Positions 43,951 through 52,328 of a stretch of DNA of 56,253 nt are shown in pieces. Location of the stretch: NCBI GenBank assembly GCA_903885795.1, contig CAISJV010000037.1:1-56253 (forward strand), written 5' to 3'. The stretch's first letter is position 1. Each line of letters starts with the position of its first letter. Under the pieces are notes generated by a model. The model was not told the DNA's origin and searched no databases. It saw only the letters and a program-made list of their open reading frames with translations. The translations under genes were made by a program, and so were the position numbers. The stretch is from an uncultured delta proteobacterium (lineage in GTDB: Bacteria; Desulfobacterota; Syntrophia; Syntrophales; UBA8958).

Positions 43951-44388
43951 TCACAGCAAAATTGGTTCAATTACCGCTTTTTTCAAATCAAACTCAATCC
44001 AATCTTCATAATTAGCTAATTCTCTCAAGAATTTTATGATTTTTTTAATTCCATCTTCTGCCTGTCCCAAACCAAAAAACGAACGTAACTCATTATTTTT
44101 GTCAATGATATCAAACCTGATCGAATAATGGTTTCCGCATCCTATGCTTTTGCAATAATCGGACAATGCCACGCATGTAAAATTTCCTTCTTTAAGTTGA
44201 ATGGGGTTCAATTCAGACGAAAAAAAATCATATTTGAACAAGCACGTATTGGCATCGTATTGACGATCGAAATATTTGTGGATCCAAATTGACGCATTTT
44301 CACCCTTGACTGGGTTGTTGAATTTTTTTCCCTTCAGGTCTTTTGAAATGGATATCCAAAGGTCCTTTTTTTGATCAGATTTTTTCAT
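43951..44388 (-). CDS. hypothetical protein of the SAM operon
   Basis: Encodes 145 residues from an ATG at 44388 with AGAGG upstream, overlapping the SAM synthetase-like gene by 14 bases. Contains CGNHYSIRFDII and a C-terminal helix. No family or catalytic motif is recognised. Cysteines are scattered, not paired. The overlap implies that it is co-translated with the divergent SAM synthetase and may work with it. Confidence 0.55.
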   Translation of the reverse strand: MKKSDQKKDLWISISKDLKGKKFNNPVKGENASIWIHKYFDRQYDANTCLFKYDFFSSELNPIQLKEGNFTCVALSDYCKSIGCGNHYSIRFDIIDKNNELRSFFGLGQAEDGIKKIIKFLRELANYEDWIEFDLKKAVIEPILL

Positions 44389-45466
44389 AAAGACCTCTGT
44401 TCCATGGCAGTGATGGATTGTAGAAATGACTGCCTGTCCCAATATTTCCAGTATTCTTAAAACCAGCGAAGCATTTTCTCATATTTTTGTGATGAAAATA
44501 ATCCGGCGGTACGGGACGCCCCCGGCCCTCGATATCATATAGGATATCCAGAGGTTCATTTCGATTCGGAGCATAGACAACAGTTACCTGACAGGATTTT
44601 GCTCCTGAAAGCACGATTTTCAGGGCTGCGTGGCGGGCGGTGTATGCGCCAAGGCGGTCAATGTGAGACATGTCCTTTCCGCTCAGCGCCCCGCCACCTA
44701 TTGGGATCCTCGGTCCGTAATAATCCATGACTAGTTTTCTGCCCGTCTGGCCGTTGTCCCCGTCACTTCCGCCGTTCAAGAGTGGACCATTAGGATTGAC
44801 AAGCAGTTCCACATCCTCCCAATTCTGGGCCCAGCGTGAATCAAGCATTCGGATATCTCTGTATGCCGTTTGCATGACTGAGCTTAAAATAACCGCCAAG
44901 TCTATCAGTGGCGTTTCCGCCTTCTGCTGAAGGGTTGCAAGGATGTGTTCCAATAACCATCTATTCTGTTCTTCCCTCATTCTGATCAGCAATTTTCCAT
45001 CCGGGCCTTGCCCTGAAAGTTTGCCAGTTTGAAACGATTTGATAACCGCCTCCCTTAATGAATGAGCCAGGAATTGCTCCGGCGGCAGAAAATGTGTATT
45101 TGCATCGTATCCGGCCCACCCAATTACGATGCATTGATCGTTCACATGTGTAGTATAGGGAGTTGGATCTCCTACCTGAAAACATATTTCGTTTAAGACT
45201 CTGTATTTTGCGGCGTCAGTATAATTATCTGGGGTGTAGCCAATATGACACCCGACATCCATGACGATCTGCTCAGCGCTTTTGGTTAACGGTTTCCTTG
45301 TAACGATGCCGCCGCTTAACCATACAACGTCCGACCAGACGCCGACTTCGATCTGCCCATAGGCATCTGCGTCTGCTTTGTAAGCTTCTTCAATCATATG
45401 ATCAGCCAGAATATCGCAAAACTTGTCTGGATGACCGTTAAAAACCGCTTCTGCGTAACGAATCAT
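44375..45466 (-). CDS. divergent S-adenosylmethionine synthetase paralogue
   Basis: Encodes 363 residues with the full SAM synthetase fold. FNGHPDK (9-15) matches the SEGHPDK motif with its His and metal-binding Asp. Also conserved are VNDQ (108-111, the DQ of GAGDQ), GPDGK (154-158, phosphate Lys), TGRK (241-244) and GGGALSGKD (257-265). Departures: SKVDR is SHIDR, replacing a phosphate-binding Lys with His; the GAGDQG loop is lost; and the C-terminus is remodelled. A second, canonical enzyme is encoded in the same operon, so this copy probably makes something other than ordinary SAM, or acts as a sensor. The start overlaps the vWA gene's stop (ATGA). Confidence 0.82.
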   Translation of the reverse strand: MIRYAEAVFNGHPDKFCDILADHMIEEAYKADADAYGQIEVGVWSDVVWLSGGIVTRKPLTKSAEQIVMDVGCHIGYTPDNYTDAAKYRVLNEICFQVGDPTPYTTHVNDQCIVIGWAGYDANTHFLPPEQFLAHSLREAVIKSFQTGKLSGQGPDGKLLIRMREEQNRWLLEHILATLQQKAETPLIDLAVILSSVMQTAYRDIRMLDSRWAQNWEDVELLVNPNGPLLNGGSDGDNGQTGRKLVMDYYGPRIPIGGGALSGKDMSHIDRLGAYTARHAALKIVLSGAKSCQVTVVYAPNRNEPLDILYDIEGRGRPVPPDYFHHKNMRKCFAGFKNTGNIGTGSHFYNPSLPWNRGLYEKI

Positions 45467-46791
45467 GTTGGATATTTCTCCAGTTGGGTATAGGGAATCC
45501 TCGCCCTTTGAATCTCAGCAGGTGATCCATCACGTGAAAGAAGCACATGAATCATCTGACCCGCTATTCGTCCTAAAAGATTTTTGTCGCATTGCTCAAT
45601 ATAACCGTCCGTGATGACTAGGGCCTTACCGGGGCCCGTGTCAGCCACATGCTTTAAAACACTGTTTATTGATGTCCCTCCGCTGGTTTGAGTTTTTAAT
45701 ATTCCCTTTTCAATGATGGCAGGTTTTACTTCATCGCTGAAGGCCCAGAAGGGCATACGCATGAAGCGCCGCATCCGGTTCAATAAGGCGACCAAGGCTT
45801 GCATCTCTGCGTTCATTGAGCCGCTGACATCAAGATAAATCTGGGTGGTAGATGCCCTATGTGGGATTGCCGTTTGCCAAACCGCATCTGGAATGATGGG
45901 ACTCCAAATGGCTTTAAGGTAGCTTCTCTTATCCCTCTCTGTCAAAATTGGTAGGGATGTTTCTCGCTCTATCCATTCTCTCTGTGGTGCATTCCGGTCA
46001 GGCGTCAACAATTTCATCAGGACCTGCCAGGTGGTCCTCTCCCACCTGGTCATCTTTTCGTTCTTTTGTACAAAGAGCGCATCATAAGGGTTGGCACCGA
46101 TACCTCTACTCTTTGGTGACCGCCAGATACCATCACCATTCATTTCCGACAATGCCCGTTCAAGAGCCTTGTATGCCTCATCCGAAAGTTTCTTTCCATT
46201 CCACTTGCCATGTCCACCGATGAGAAATTTCCCCTTGAGTAACTGAAAGATTGATTTGGGCAACACGAATTCTTCAAGTGCCCTAGCTGCATCAAGAATA
46301 TCATCGACAACGAGCCGCCCTTCATAAATATCCCACCACAGTCTCTGCACATCTGTAGAATCGGTCAGCTTATAACCATCTTTCTTTGGCGGACGAAGAA
46401 TGCTGGAAATACCTTTCGCGTTGGCGTAATAACGGGTCATGAAAGCACTGTATTCCGTGCCTAATGACCGGTGGATGATGGCATTTATGACGCTATCCAG
46501 AGCGATGTTCGTCACAGTATCCATACGGGTATATTGCTCTGTGTGGTTCAGGAGAATATGCAGGAATTCATGAAGAAGGACAGCCTTGACATCCGTTTCC
46601 GTCTCGGCATTCTGATTCAGAAAATTCAGGTTGACCATGAGCAGGGGACGGTCCGACAGGCTTACAGACAGCGTGTCAACATCCTCTGTAAAGACAACGT
46701 CAAGAATTGAAAGAACCGCCTGGCAGGCGAGTGGGTTCTCGTCGATCAGCTCTTTTAGGATTTGATTGAAATGCGTTTCAGTCACCTGCAT
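45463..46791 (-). CDS. DUF2201-type metallopeptidase-vWA protein
   Basis: Encodes 442 residues. The N-terminal half has a zinc-peptidase motif LLHEFLHILLNH (HEFLH, 74-78). The C-terminal half is a von Willebrand A domain with an intact MIDAS: DVSGS (321-325), Thr in SGGTS (about 373) and Asp in VITDG (about 395). This two-part protein is the usual companion of MoxR-type AAA+ ATPases, which act as chaperones or remodelers on it. The start at 46791 overlaps the upstream gene by 14 bases; an upstream extension to 46869 is possible. Cytoplasmic. Confidence 0.85.
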   Translation of the reverse strand: MQVTETHFNQILKELIDENPLACQAVLSILDVVFTEDVDTLSVSLSDRPLLMVNLNFLNQNAETETDVKAVLLHEFLHILLNHTEQYTRMDTVTNIALDSVINAIIHRSLGTEYSAFMTRYYANAKGISSILRPPKKDGYKLTDSTDVQRLWWDIYEGRLVVDDILDAARALEEFVLPKSIFQLLKGKFLIGGHGKWNGKKLSDEAYKALERALSEMNGDGIWRSPKSRGIGANPYDALFVQKNEKMTRWERTTWQVLMKLLTPDRNAPQREWIERETSLPILTERDKRSYLKAIWSPIIPDAVWQTAIPHRASTTQIYLDVSGSMNAEMQALVALLNRMRRFMRMPFWAFSDEVKPAIIEKGILKTQTSGGTSINSVLKHVADTGPGKALVITDGYIEQCDKNLLGRIAGQMIHVLLSRDGSPAEIQRARIPYTQLEKYPT

Positions 46792-47287
46792 AAAAATTAC
46801 CGACCCTATAGAGGGTGAGTTTGCGCTGTAACCGGTTTGCCGTCCAGATGACGGAGTGTCCGGAGTCATAAAAGTATTTATTGCACAGGCACAGAATTAT
46901 TGCTGTTTTTAGTATCTCATCGGCAGAGGCTGTCAGGACATCAAGGATTGACTCATTTTCAACCTGCTCCGGTTCTTTGACGGTTCTGCAGAATTGTATG
47001 CCAGCTGGCAGATCGTATGCACCTTTTGCCTGATCTGCCTCGCTGAAGCCTTTCTTGTTCAGTATTTCACCCAAGACCTGCAAAGGATTTGCGTTGTCGG
47101 GGAATATAAGCCCATACTGTTTAATTTTTGGGAAAAAAATTGAAGCGGACGGATCACCCAAGATGCTTGATTTAACGATTTCTCTGCGCGTCCGGGACCT
47201 AGGGCCGCCGCTGTTGAAAAAAACATTTTTCAGCCAGTCCCAGCAAACCGGCTTTATTGGGAAATTGCGCGCAACGCTATAATACAC
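46778..47287 (-). CDS. hypothetical protein between MoxR and vWA genes
   Basis: Encodes 169 residues, starting with GTG at 47287 behind AAGGAG at 8 bases, and overlapping the MoxR gene by 34 bases and the vWA gene by 14. No motif is recognised; one basic patch (RSRTRREIVKSS) lies near residue 35. Being sandwiched between the ATPase and the vWA protein, it could be an adaptor. Overlaps on both sides argue for a real, tightly coupled gene. Confidence 0.6.
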   Translation of the reverse strand: MYYSVARNFPIKPVCWDWLKNVFFNSGGPRSRTRREIVKSSILGDPSASIFFPKIKQYGLIFPDNANPLQVLGEILNKKGFSEADQAKGAYDLPAGIQFCRTVKEPEQVENESILDVLTASADEILKTAIILCLCNKYFYDSGHSVIWTANRLQRKLTLYRVGNFYAGD

Positions 47288-48648
47288 CGGTCAAACTCCT
47301 TTTCATATTCTGCCGGAGAATCCAGAACAATCTTGTTAACCAGGAGGTAGTAGAAGAGCTGTTTTGCCCTTTCCTGGCGTTTACCCTTCAAACCGGAAAG
47401 CACGCCTGCTAAACGTGTATATTCAGGATGGATTGTGTTGGTATCGTTAAGACGCTCCTGCCATTGAATTTCTCCTTCGAGATCCAGGATACCGCTCGCG
47501 ATCTTTCCCAATTCGTTTATTGCCTCTCGTCCTATCTGTAAACATTCTTTTATTGCCAAAGGGAATAGGGCAAAGGCAAAGGCGGCCGCATTATCATTCT
47601 TTTCTCTCGCAAGGGTCTGCGTTACCGCCAGCGTTCCCGTGTCTTTATCCGGACATTTATCAATAAGTAGTTTGACCTTCTTGCTTATGGTACGTTCGAG
47701 GTGGAAGCGATTGAGCCAAAGGATTTTCTCATCCGCCTGTATCGCCTGCCATGCCATTTGGTGAGCCGCGTGAATAATTTCCTTTTTGGGGGTGACGCCC
47801 CATGCTCGATGCGGAAGGCTCCATTGCAACGTCATCTCAAAGGTGCGATCCTGCAAAGAACATCCGGTCACTGCCGACACGGCCAACAGGTTTCTGACCA
47901 GTTGTCGTGCACGTCTCGGCGATATCCTGAGATCGGCCTCGCCCAACATGGTTGCCGCTACGCAGGCATAGTTTATCAACGCCTCGGGAACGTCTACCAT
48001 TAATTGACAATATTCCTTCTTCCAATGATTAAGTCTACTGGCCAGTTGCCCTCCGTCATTTGAGATAGTGCCATCCCCCCGAGGATCTGCAATCAACTTT
48101 CGAGTATTGTCATCGAGCTCCTCCCAGTCTGGAACTTCTAAGACAAAGGCAAACCGGTCGGCAAGAGCTTGATCCAGCGGTACGGAACCTTCGTAAAAAT
48201 CGGCTATTCCTTGGTCAGATGAACATGGATTCATGGCTGCCCACCGGTAACGAAGCTTTTCGAGAAGCAATCCCTGAATCCGTCTTTCATAGATGAGTGA
48301 GAACAAGCGGTTCTGATGTTCCGGTTTGCAGCGACTGATCTCGTCAACCAGGACGGACTCAGCGGCCCATACAGTCGCCGGCGTTTCCAAATAACGGATT
48401 CCTGAAAAATCGGGATTCGGATAAGGAAAGCCTATAAGGTCGTCGAAAGAGATCAGACTGGCATTGATGTGACGGTGTTCCAGAACAAGCGCCTCTGAGA
48501 GACTGTTCAGGAGAAAAGTCTTACCGGTTCCAGCCTTGCCGATAAGGAGTAATGGGTCTTCTGTTACTAGGCTGGCCAGAATAATCGGTTCAACGTGATT
48601 GTATCCATAAACTCCCAAGGGCTCGATGTATGATGTTTGATTTTGCAT
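47254..48648 (-). CDS. MoxR-family AAA+ ATPase
   Basis: Encodes 464 residues. Walker A GKAGTGKT (37-44), Walker B VLVDEIS (99-105), sensor 1 in WAAMNPCSS and the arginine finger region ALADRFAF are all present, as in MoxR/RavA ATPases. These proteins remodel vWA-containing partners and assemble metal centres or complexes. The vWA partner is two genes downstream. The C-terminal 180 residues are helical and unassigned. GAGG lies before the ATG. Confidence 0.9.
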   Translation of the reverse strand: MQNQTSYIEPLGVYGYNHVEPIILASLVTEDPLLLIGKAGTGKTFLLNSLSEALVLEHRHINASLISFDDLIGFPYPNPDFSGIRYLETPATVWAAESVLVDEISRCKPEHQNRLFSLIYERRIQGLLLEKLRYRWAAMNPCSSDQGIADFYEGSVPLDQALADRFAFVLEVPDWEELDDNTRKLIADPRGDGTISNDGGQLASRLNHWKKEYCQLMVDVPEALINYACVAATMLGEADLRISPRRARQLVRNLLAVSAVTGCSLQDRTFEMTLQWSLPHRAWGVTPKKEIIHAAHQMAWQAIQADEKILWLNRFHLERTISKKVKLLIDKCPDKDTGTLAVTQTLAREKNDNAAAFAFALFPLAIKECLQIGREAINELGKIASGILDLEGEIQWQERLNDTNTIHPEYTRLAGVLSGLKGKRQERAKQLFYYLLVNKIVLDSPAEYEKEFDRCIIALRAISQ

Positions 48649-48673
48649 ATGTGCCTCACGGTAAGGATGAACG

Positions 48674-49588
48674 TTATTTGATGACTTTTGTGTTTCCCTT
48701 TGTCTTTATCCCATCGGAATACGCAAGGCCCCTAAAGAGCCAGGATAATCTGTTTGATAGTTCATGTATTTGTTTTAGCGCTTCCTGTACATCTTCAGCA
48801 AAGTAGACCTTATCTTTTTCAAAAGGCTTGTGGCTGTATTTGCATGTCACTTTCTTCATAAGTTTTTCAAAATAGACCACTTTATCAGGATTTTCAAAAT
48901 AGCCTTTGTTGTATGCCTTAAGGGAGTCATATAAATCTCCGAACAAGCTCATCAATAATTGTTTATCCCATTTGCTGTTTATTAATTTATCTGGCAGCTT
49001 AGGGTAATCTAAATTGATTGTAAAACTCTCGGGGTTTGTATCCGTCAAATAATGTGTGCATCCCTCTGATTTGTCTCCAGTCTTACAGTAAGGACACTTC
49101 ATCATTTTTTTAAGGTATTTAAAACACTGGTCTACTTTAAAGATGGTTGCTTTGAGATTCTTATCTACTTCATTGGTGGCTCTAGCAAAATACACGTCTC
49201 CTTCAAAAATATCATTAGTCGGCCATTGATCTAAAATTTCAGACTCGAATTCCAACGATAATTTCTTCATAATCTTTTTAAAATACTCCCGCATATCAAA
49301 ACTTTTTATTCTCCTGCTTTTATAAGCTTCAAGAATATCGTAGAAATCTTGGAAAACATCTTTTAGTGTTTCCTCGGAACAAATGCTGAAATCGGTGAGT
49401 TTTTGTTTTCTCGCCGGATTATCTATGTCTGAGAAGGCGATATCAATACTAAACCACGTAGGATTCCAGCCGTCATAGGTGTTGGTTACCCATCCAACAA
49501 CGTGTTCACATCCACCAGTAAAACCTCGCATATGATCAAAAACTACTCTTGCTTCACAGTAAGGACATGCTACAGAGTCGCTACTCAT
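48674..49588 (-). CDS. protein with two CPYC...CxH modules (paralogue 1)
   Basis: Encodes 304 residues. Two zinc-type modules: CPYC at 8-11 with CEH at 27-29, and CPYC at 165-168 with CTH at 177-179. Each is followed by an acidic, aromatic stretch and a long helix. The C-terminal LSWLFRGLAY is almost identical to LAWLFRGLAY in the next gene upstream, so the two are paralogues. AGAGGAG precedes the ATG. Function unknown; a metal-bound scaffold or sensor is possible. Confidence 0.65.
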   Translation of the reverse strand: MSSDSVACPYCEARVVFDHMRGFTGGCEHVVGWVTNTYDGWNPTWFSIDIAFSDIDNPARKQKLTDFSICSEETLKDVFQDFYDILEAYKSRRIKSFDMREYFKKIMKKLSLEFESEILDQWPTNDIFEGDVYFARATNEVDKNLKATIFKVDQCFKYLKKMMKCPYCKTGDKSEGCTHYLTDTNPESFTINLDYPKLPDKLINSKWDKQLLMSLFGDLYDSLKAYNKGYFENPDKVVYFEKLMKKVTCKYSHKPFEKDKVYFAEDVQEALKQIHELSNRLSWLFRGLAYSDGIKTKGNTKVIK

Positions 49589-49631
49589 AATAGATCTCCT
49601 CTTAAAGGTGATGACATTTTTTGAAGCGCCT

Positions 49632-50897
49632 TCATGTTTTTTTCTCTTTCTTTGCCTTCATGTTTTCAGCATACGCAAGGCCCCTAAAGAGCCAGGCTAA
49701 CATCTTTTCCAGTTCACTCAGCTTTTCTAGTACCGGTTCTTTCTCATTGGCAAAAACAACAAGACTTTCCTTTTGCTCATAATATTTAAATTCGCAATGG
49801 CCAAGTTTTTCTAGTAATTTCTTTAGATAAACGATCCGATTGGGTTCCTTGGTCAATCCGTGTTCGTAGGCATCGAGCAGATCATATAATTCACCAAAAG
49901 TCTTTCTTAAATTCTCTTGTAACCATTTTTTGTCTTTTAATTTCTCAGGCAGTCTCGGGTAATTCACCAGATCCGTGTGCGTTACATAATGCATACATTT
50001 TGTTTTTTTATAGTCTACGCCACAGTAAGGGCATCCCATGTGCTCTTTATTGATTTTATCTTCAAGTTTTTTAAAACCACGTTCCAATCTTCTTATGATT
50101 TTCTTAAGCTGCTTATGCACTTCACGAGGATTTTCGGCAAAGTAATAATAGCCGCAAACGCTTGATCCGGGACCACCTGAGAATTCATGGTATCTTGTTT
50201 CAAAATCACACGTGATTTTTTCCATTAATTCTTCAAAATATCTAATTATGTCTGGTTTTTCAGTTAACTCTATTGTGTCTTCATCAGCATCTCCGTAAGC
50301 TTTGAGAATATCACGTATATTACCAAATATTTTACATAAGATTTCTTCGGGCCATTCGAAATTGACACAGGTTTTTGGCATGAGTGGGTATTTTAAATCC
50401 AAAATAAAACAATCTGGGTCAGTATAGGCAATTACATGTTCGCACCCCTCACTAGATTTTGAATTACAGTATGGACAAACAAGATCTGATTCGTCCTCCT
50501 CATCTTCTTCTTCAACCTCCTGATGAATTTTCTTGTATCTAAAAGCGTTCCATCGGGCTTTTGCATTATCGTGTTTATTAATGCCTTTTGATGTACAGGA
50601 ACCAAATATCGACCATTCATCTATGATATCTCCATGAAAATTTCTAACTGAATGGTCATCAGCGGTAACATCAAAGGTTATGGTGCCTATATTAAACGGG
50701 CCATTAGAAGCGTATCCGGCGAGAACTTTGAAAGAAGCACTGCTCTGCTGCTGAATGATTGACCCTTCAAAATAGGTATTGTTAAACCATTTGATCGTTG
50801 CCTGGTGGGGCACACTTTGAAAACTGCCATCGATCATTTTCTGCTTGATCGTCAAATACCAATACTCAATCAAGTCGTAGTAGTTAATATCATCCAT
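49632..50897 (-). CDS. protein with two CPYC...CxH modules (paralogue 2)
   Basis: Encodes 421 residues. The first 130 residues form a separate domain, ending in an acidic run (VEEEDEEDES). Then come CPYC 141-144 with CEH 152-154 and CPYC 289-292 with CMH 301-303, with the same following helices as the 304-aa neighbour. The C-terminus LAWLFRGLAYAENMKAKK matches that neighbour. The gene overlaps the nucleosidase-like gene by 8 bases. Extra N-terminal domain unknown; it may provide specificity. Confidence 0.65.
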   Translation of the reverse strand: MDDINYYDLIEYWYLTIKQKMIDGSFQSVPHQATIKWFNNTYFEGSIIQQQSSASFKVLAGYASNGPFNIGTITFDVTADDHSVRNFHGDIIDEWSIFGSCTSKGINKHDNAKARWNAFRYKKIHQEVEEEDEEDESDLVCPYCNSKSSEGCEHVIAYTDPDCFILDLKYPLMPKTCVNFEWPEEILCKIFGNIRDILKAYGDADEDTIELTEKPDIIRYFEELMEKITCDFETRYHEFSGGPGSSVCGYYYFAENPREVHKQLKKIIRRLERGFKKLEDKINKEHMGCPYCGVDYKKTKCMHYVTHTDLVNYPRLPEKLKDKKWLQENLRKTFGELYDLLDAYEHGLTKEPNRIVYLKKLLEKLGHCEFKYYEQKESLVVFANEKEPVLEKLSELEKMLAWLFRGLAYAENMKAKKEKKT

Positions 50898-51600
50898 CAC
50901 CAGCCATCCTCAACCACTCCGGCAGTGTTTTGAGTAAAGGGGGCATTACCTTGCTGACTTGGCGCTCGAAGACGATGTTGGACCCATAGATGGGGCTGCC
51001 GGTATGTCCCACAACATCGGAGACAGTCCTAAGGATGAGACAGTCGATCTTGTTGATAGTCCGAACAACGTGCGCCACGGCAGCCGACTCCCAATCTGCT
51101 GCCATCGCTCCGAATTTCTCACGTAGGCTTGGGATCTCTACAGGGACCAGGTCACGATCGGCTGAAACGATGACCCCGGGTTTCGCATTCAATGGATACG
51201 GGGGATTCTGCCAAGGCAGCTTCAAATCCGTTGTGAACCGGAGCTCCATGTTTTGCTGTCCACCTGACTGTTCGCAGATGTCGTATACAGCAGTTCGTTC
51301 AGCGAGAATTACGTCGCCCTCTGTGACATCTCCATCGAATCCTCCGCATGTGCCTACATTGACGAGGAGCGGTGGACACCAGTGGTCGAGGGCGAACTGA
51401 GAAGCTGCTGCGGCTGCTATTTTACCTGACCCGCTATACACAAAGACAACCGGCTGGGTTCGGTTGGAGACCTGGATGGTCTTACGGAACGATGCATATG
51501 GGCCATTATCGGAATTCTTCACTCCATAGCACCCCATCGTCACCTTCCACTCCGCTTCTGCCGTGATTATTATAACGATACATCCTGATGGAGATGCCAT
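50890..51600 (-). CDS. MTA/SAH nucleosidase-like protein (nucleoside phosphorylase superfamily)
   Basis: Encodes 236 residues. The start at 51600 follows AGGGGA. N-terminal IIITAEAEW is the strand-loop of the fold. Near the end ADWESAAVAHV (168-178) matches the MEMEAAAIAHV region of MTAN with its catalytic Glu, and RTVSDVVG (191-198) carries the purine-binding Asp. MTA/SAH nucleosidase cleaves methylthioadenosine and S-adenosylhomocysteine, by-products of SAM use. In an operon with two SAM synthetases it would clear those inhibitors. A phosphorylase or other nucleoside substrate is not excluded. Confidence 0.75.
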   Translation of the reverse strand: MASPSGCIVIIITAEAEWKVTMGCYGVKNSDNGPYASFRKTIQVSNRTQPVVFVYSGSGKIAAAAASQFALDHWCPPLLVNVGTCGGFDGDVTEGDVILAERTAVYDICEQSGGQQNMELRFTTDLKLPWQNPPYPLNAKPGVIVSADRDLVPVEIPSLREKFGAMAADWESAAVAHVVRTINKIDCLILRTVSDVVGHTGSPIYGSNIVFERQVSKVMPPLLKTLPEWLRMAGDG

Positions 51601-51663
51601 ATTCAAAGTTCCCCTTTAGGTCTGCTTGAACCAATACGCTGCAATTACCTCGATTACTGCGAA

Positions 51664-52248
51664 TCACACGAGCCCATTCTCACGTTTAAAGTCTGATAGG
51701 CACCGAGCCAGTTTGTCCTTAAGCTTGGCGGCAGCCGCGCTGGCATCACTGCAGTACCATATTGCGTAACGGGATGAGGACATCGATGTTTCGGTGAACG
51801 CCTCTTCTTCATAAACGTCGCAGTCAAGTATTTCCAGAAGCGCCAGTCGAACCAATACGGCATATCTTTCTATGTTGACCCTGAAGTCCCAGCAGTAGTC
51901 CTCTTCAGAATCGTAGGCCTTTGCATCGAGCCGTACTTCCTTAAGTGCCTGAACGTAAGTGCGAAATACAGTGCCCTTTGGCGCTTTTGGTAGTTTGGCG
52001 CTCTTGCCTTTATATCTGGCACGAGCGTAGCAGTAAGCGATCGATTCAAAGAACTCGCCGATCACGTCGATTTCATAGAGCGCTCCACCACCGAGACCGA
52101 TCGCGTACTTTCCTTGTCCGTCGAAAGTGCAATCGAAATCGGCGAGAAAGTGACTGCATCGGGTTTCGCGCTGGCCGCATAAAGGACAAGGGATTTCTTC
52201 GGGACTTAACTCACTGTCGCCATTATAGTCAGAATCGTTGTCATTCAT
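51664..52248 (-). CDS. protein with one CPLC...CxH module
   Basis: Encodes 194 residues, starting at 52248 behind AAAAGG. CPLC at 21-24 and CSH at 31-33 reproduce the zinc module of the two larger operon proteins, with an acidic leader (NDNDSDYNGDSELSPEE) before it. The rest is helical (ALKEVRLDAKAY, LARCLSDF). It lacks the LSWLFRGLAY tail. It is a third, single-module member of the same set. Function unknown. Confidence 0.6.
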   Translation of the reverse strand: MNDNDSDYNGDSELSPEEIPCPLCGQRETRCSHFLADFDCTFDGQGKYAIGLGGGALYEIDVIGEFFESIAYCYARARYKGKSAKLPKAPKGTVFRTYVQALKEVRLDAKAYDSEEDYCWDFRVNIERYAVLVRLALLEILDCDVYEEEAFTETSMSSSRYAIWYCSDASAAAAKLKDKLARCLSDFKRENGLV

Positions 52249-52328
52249 GGGGCACCTTTTTATTATTCTAAGTTGTTGCCATTTTCTGAATCTCACAGCA
52301 AACTTTATCTGTCCTTATAACCGGTTAA

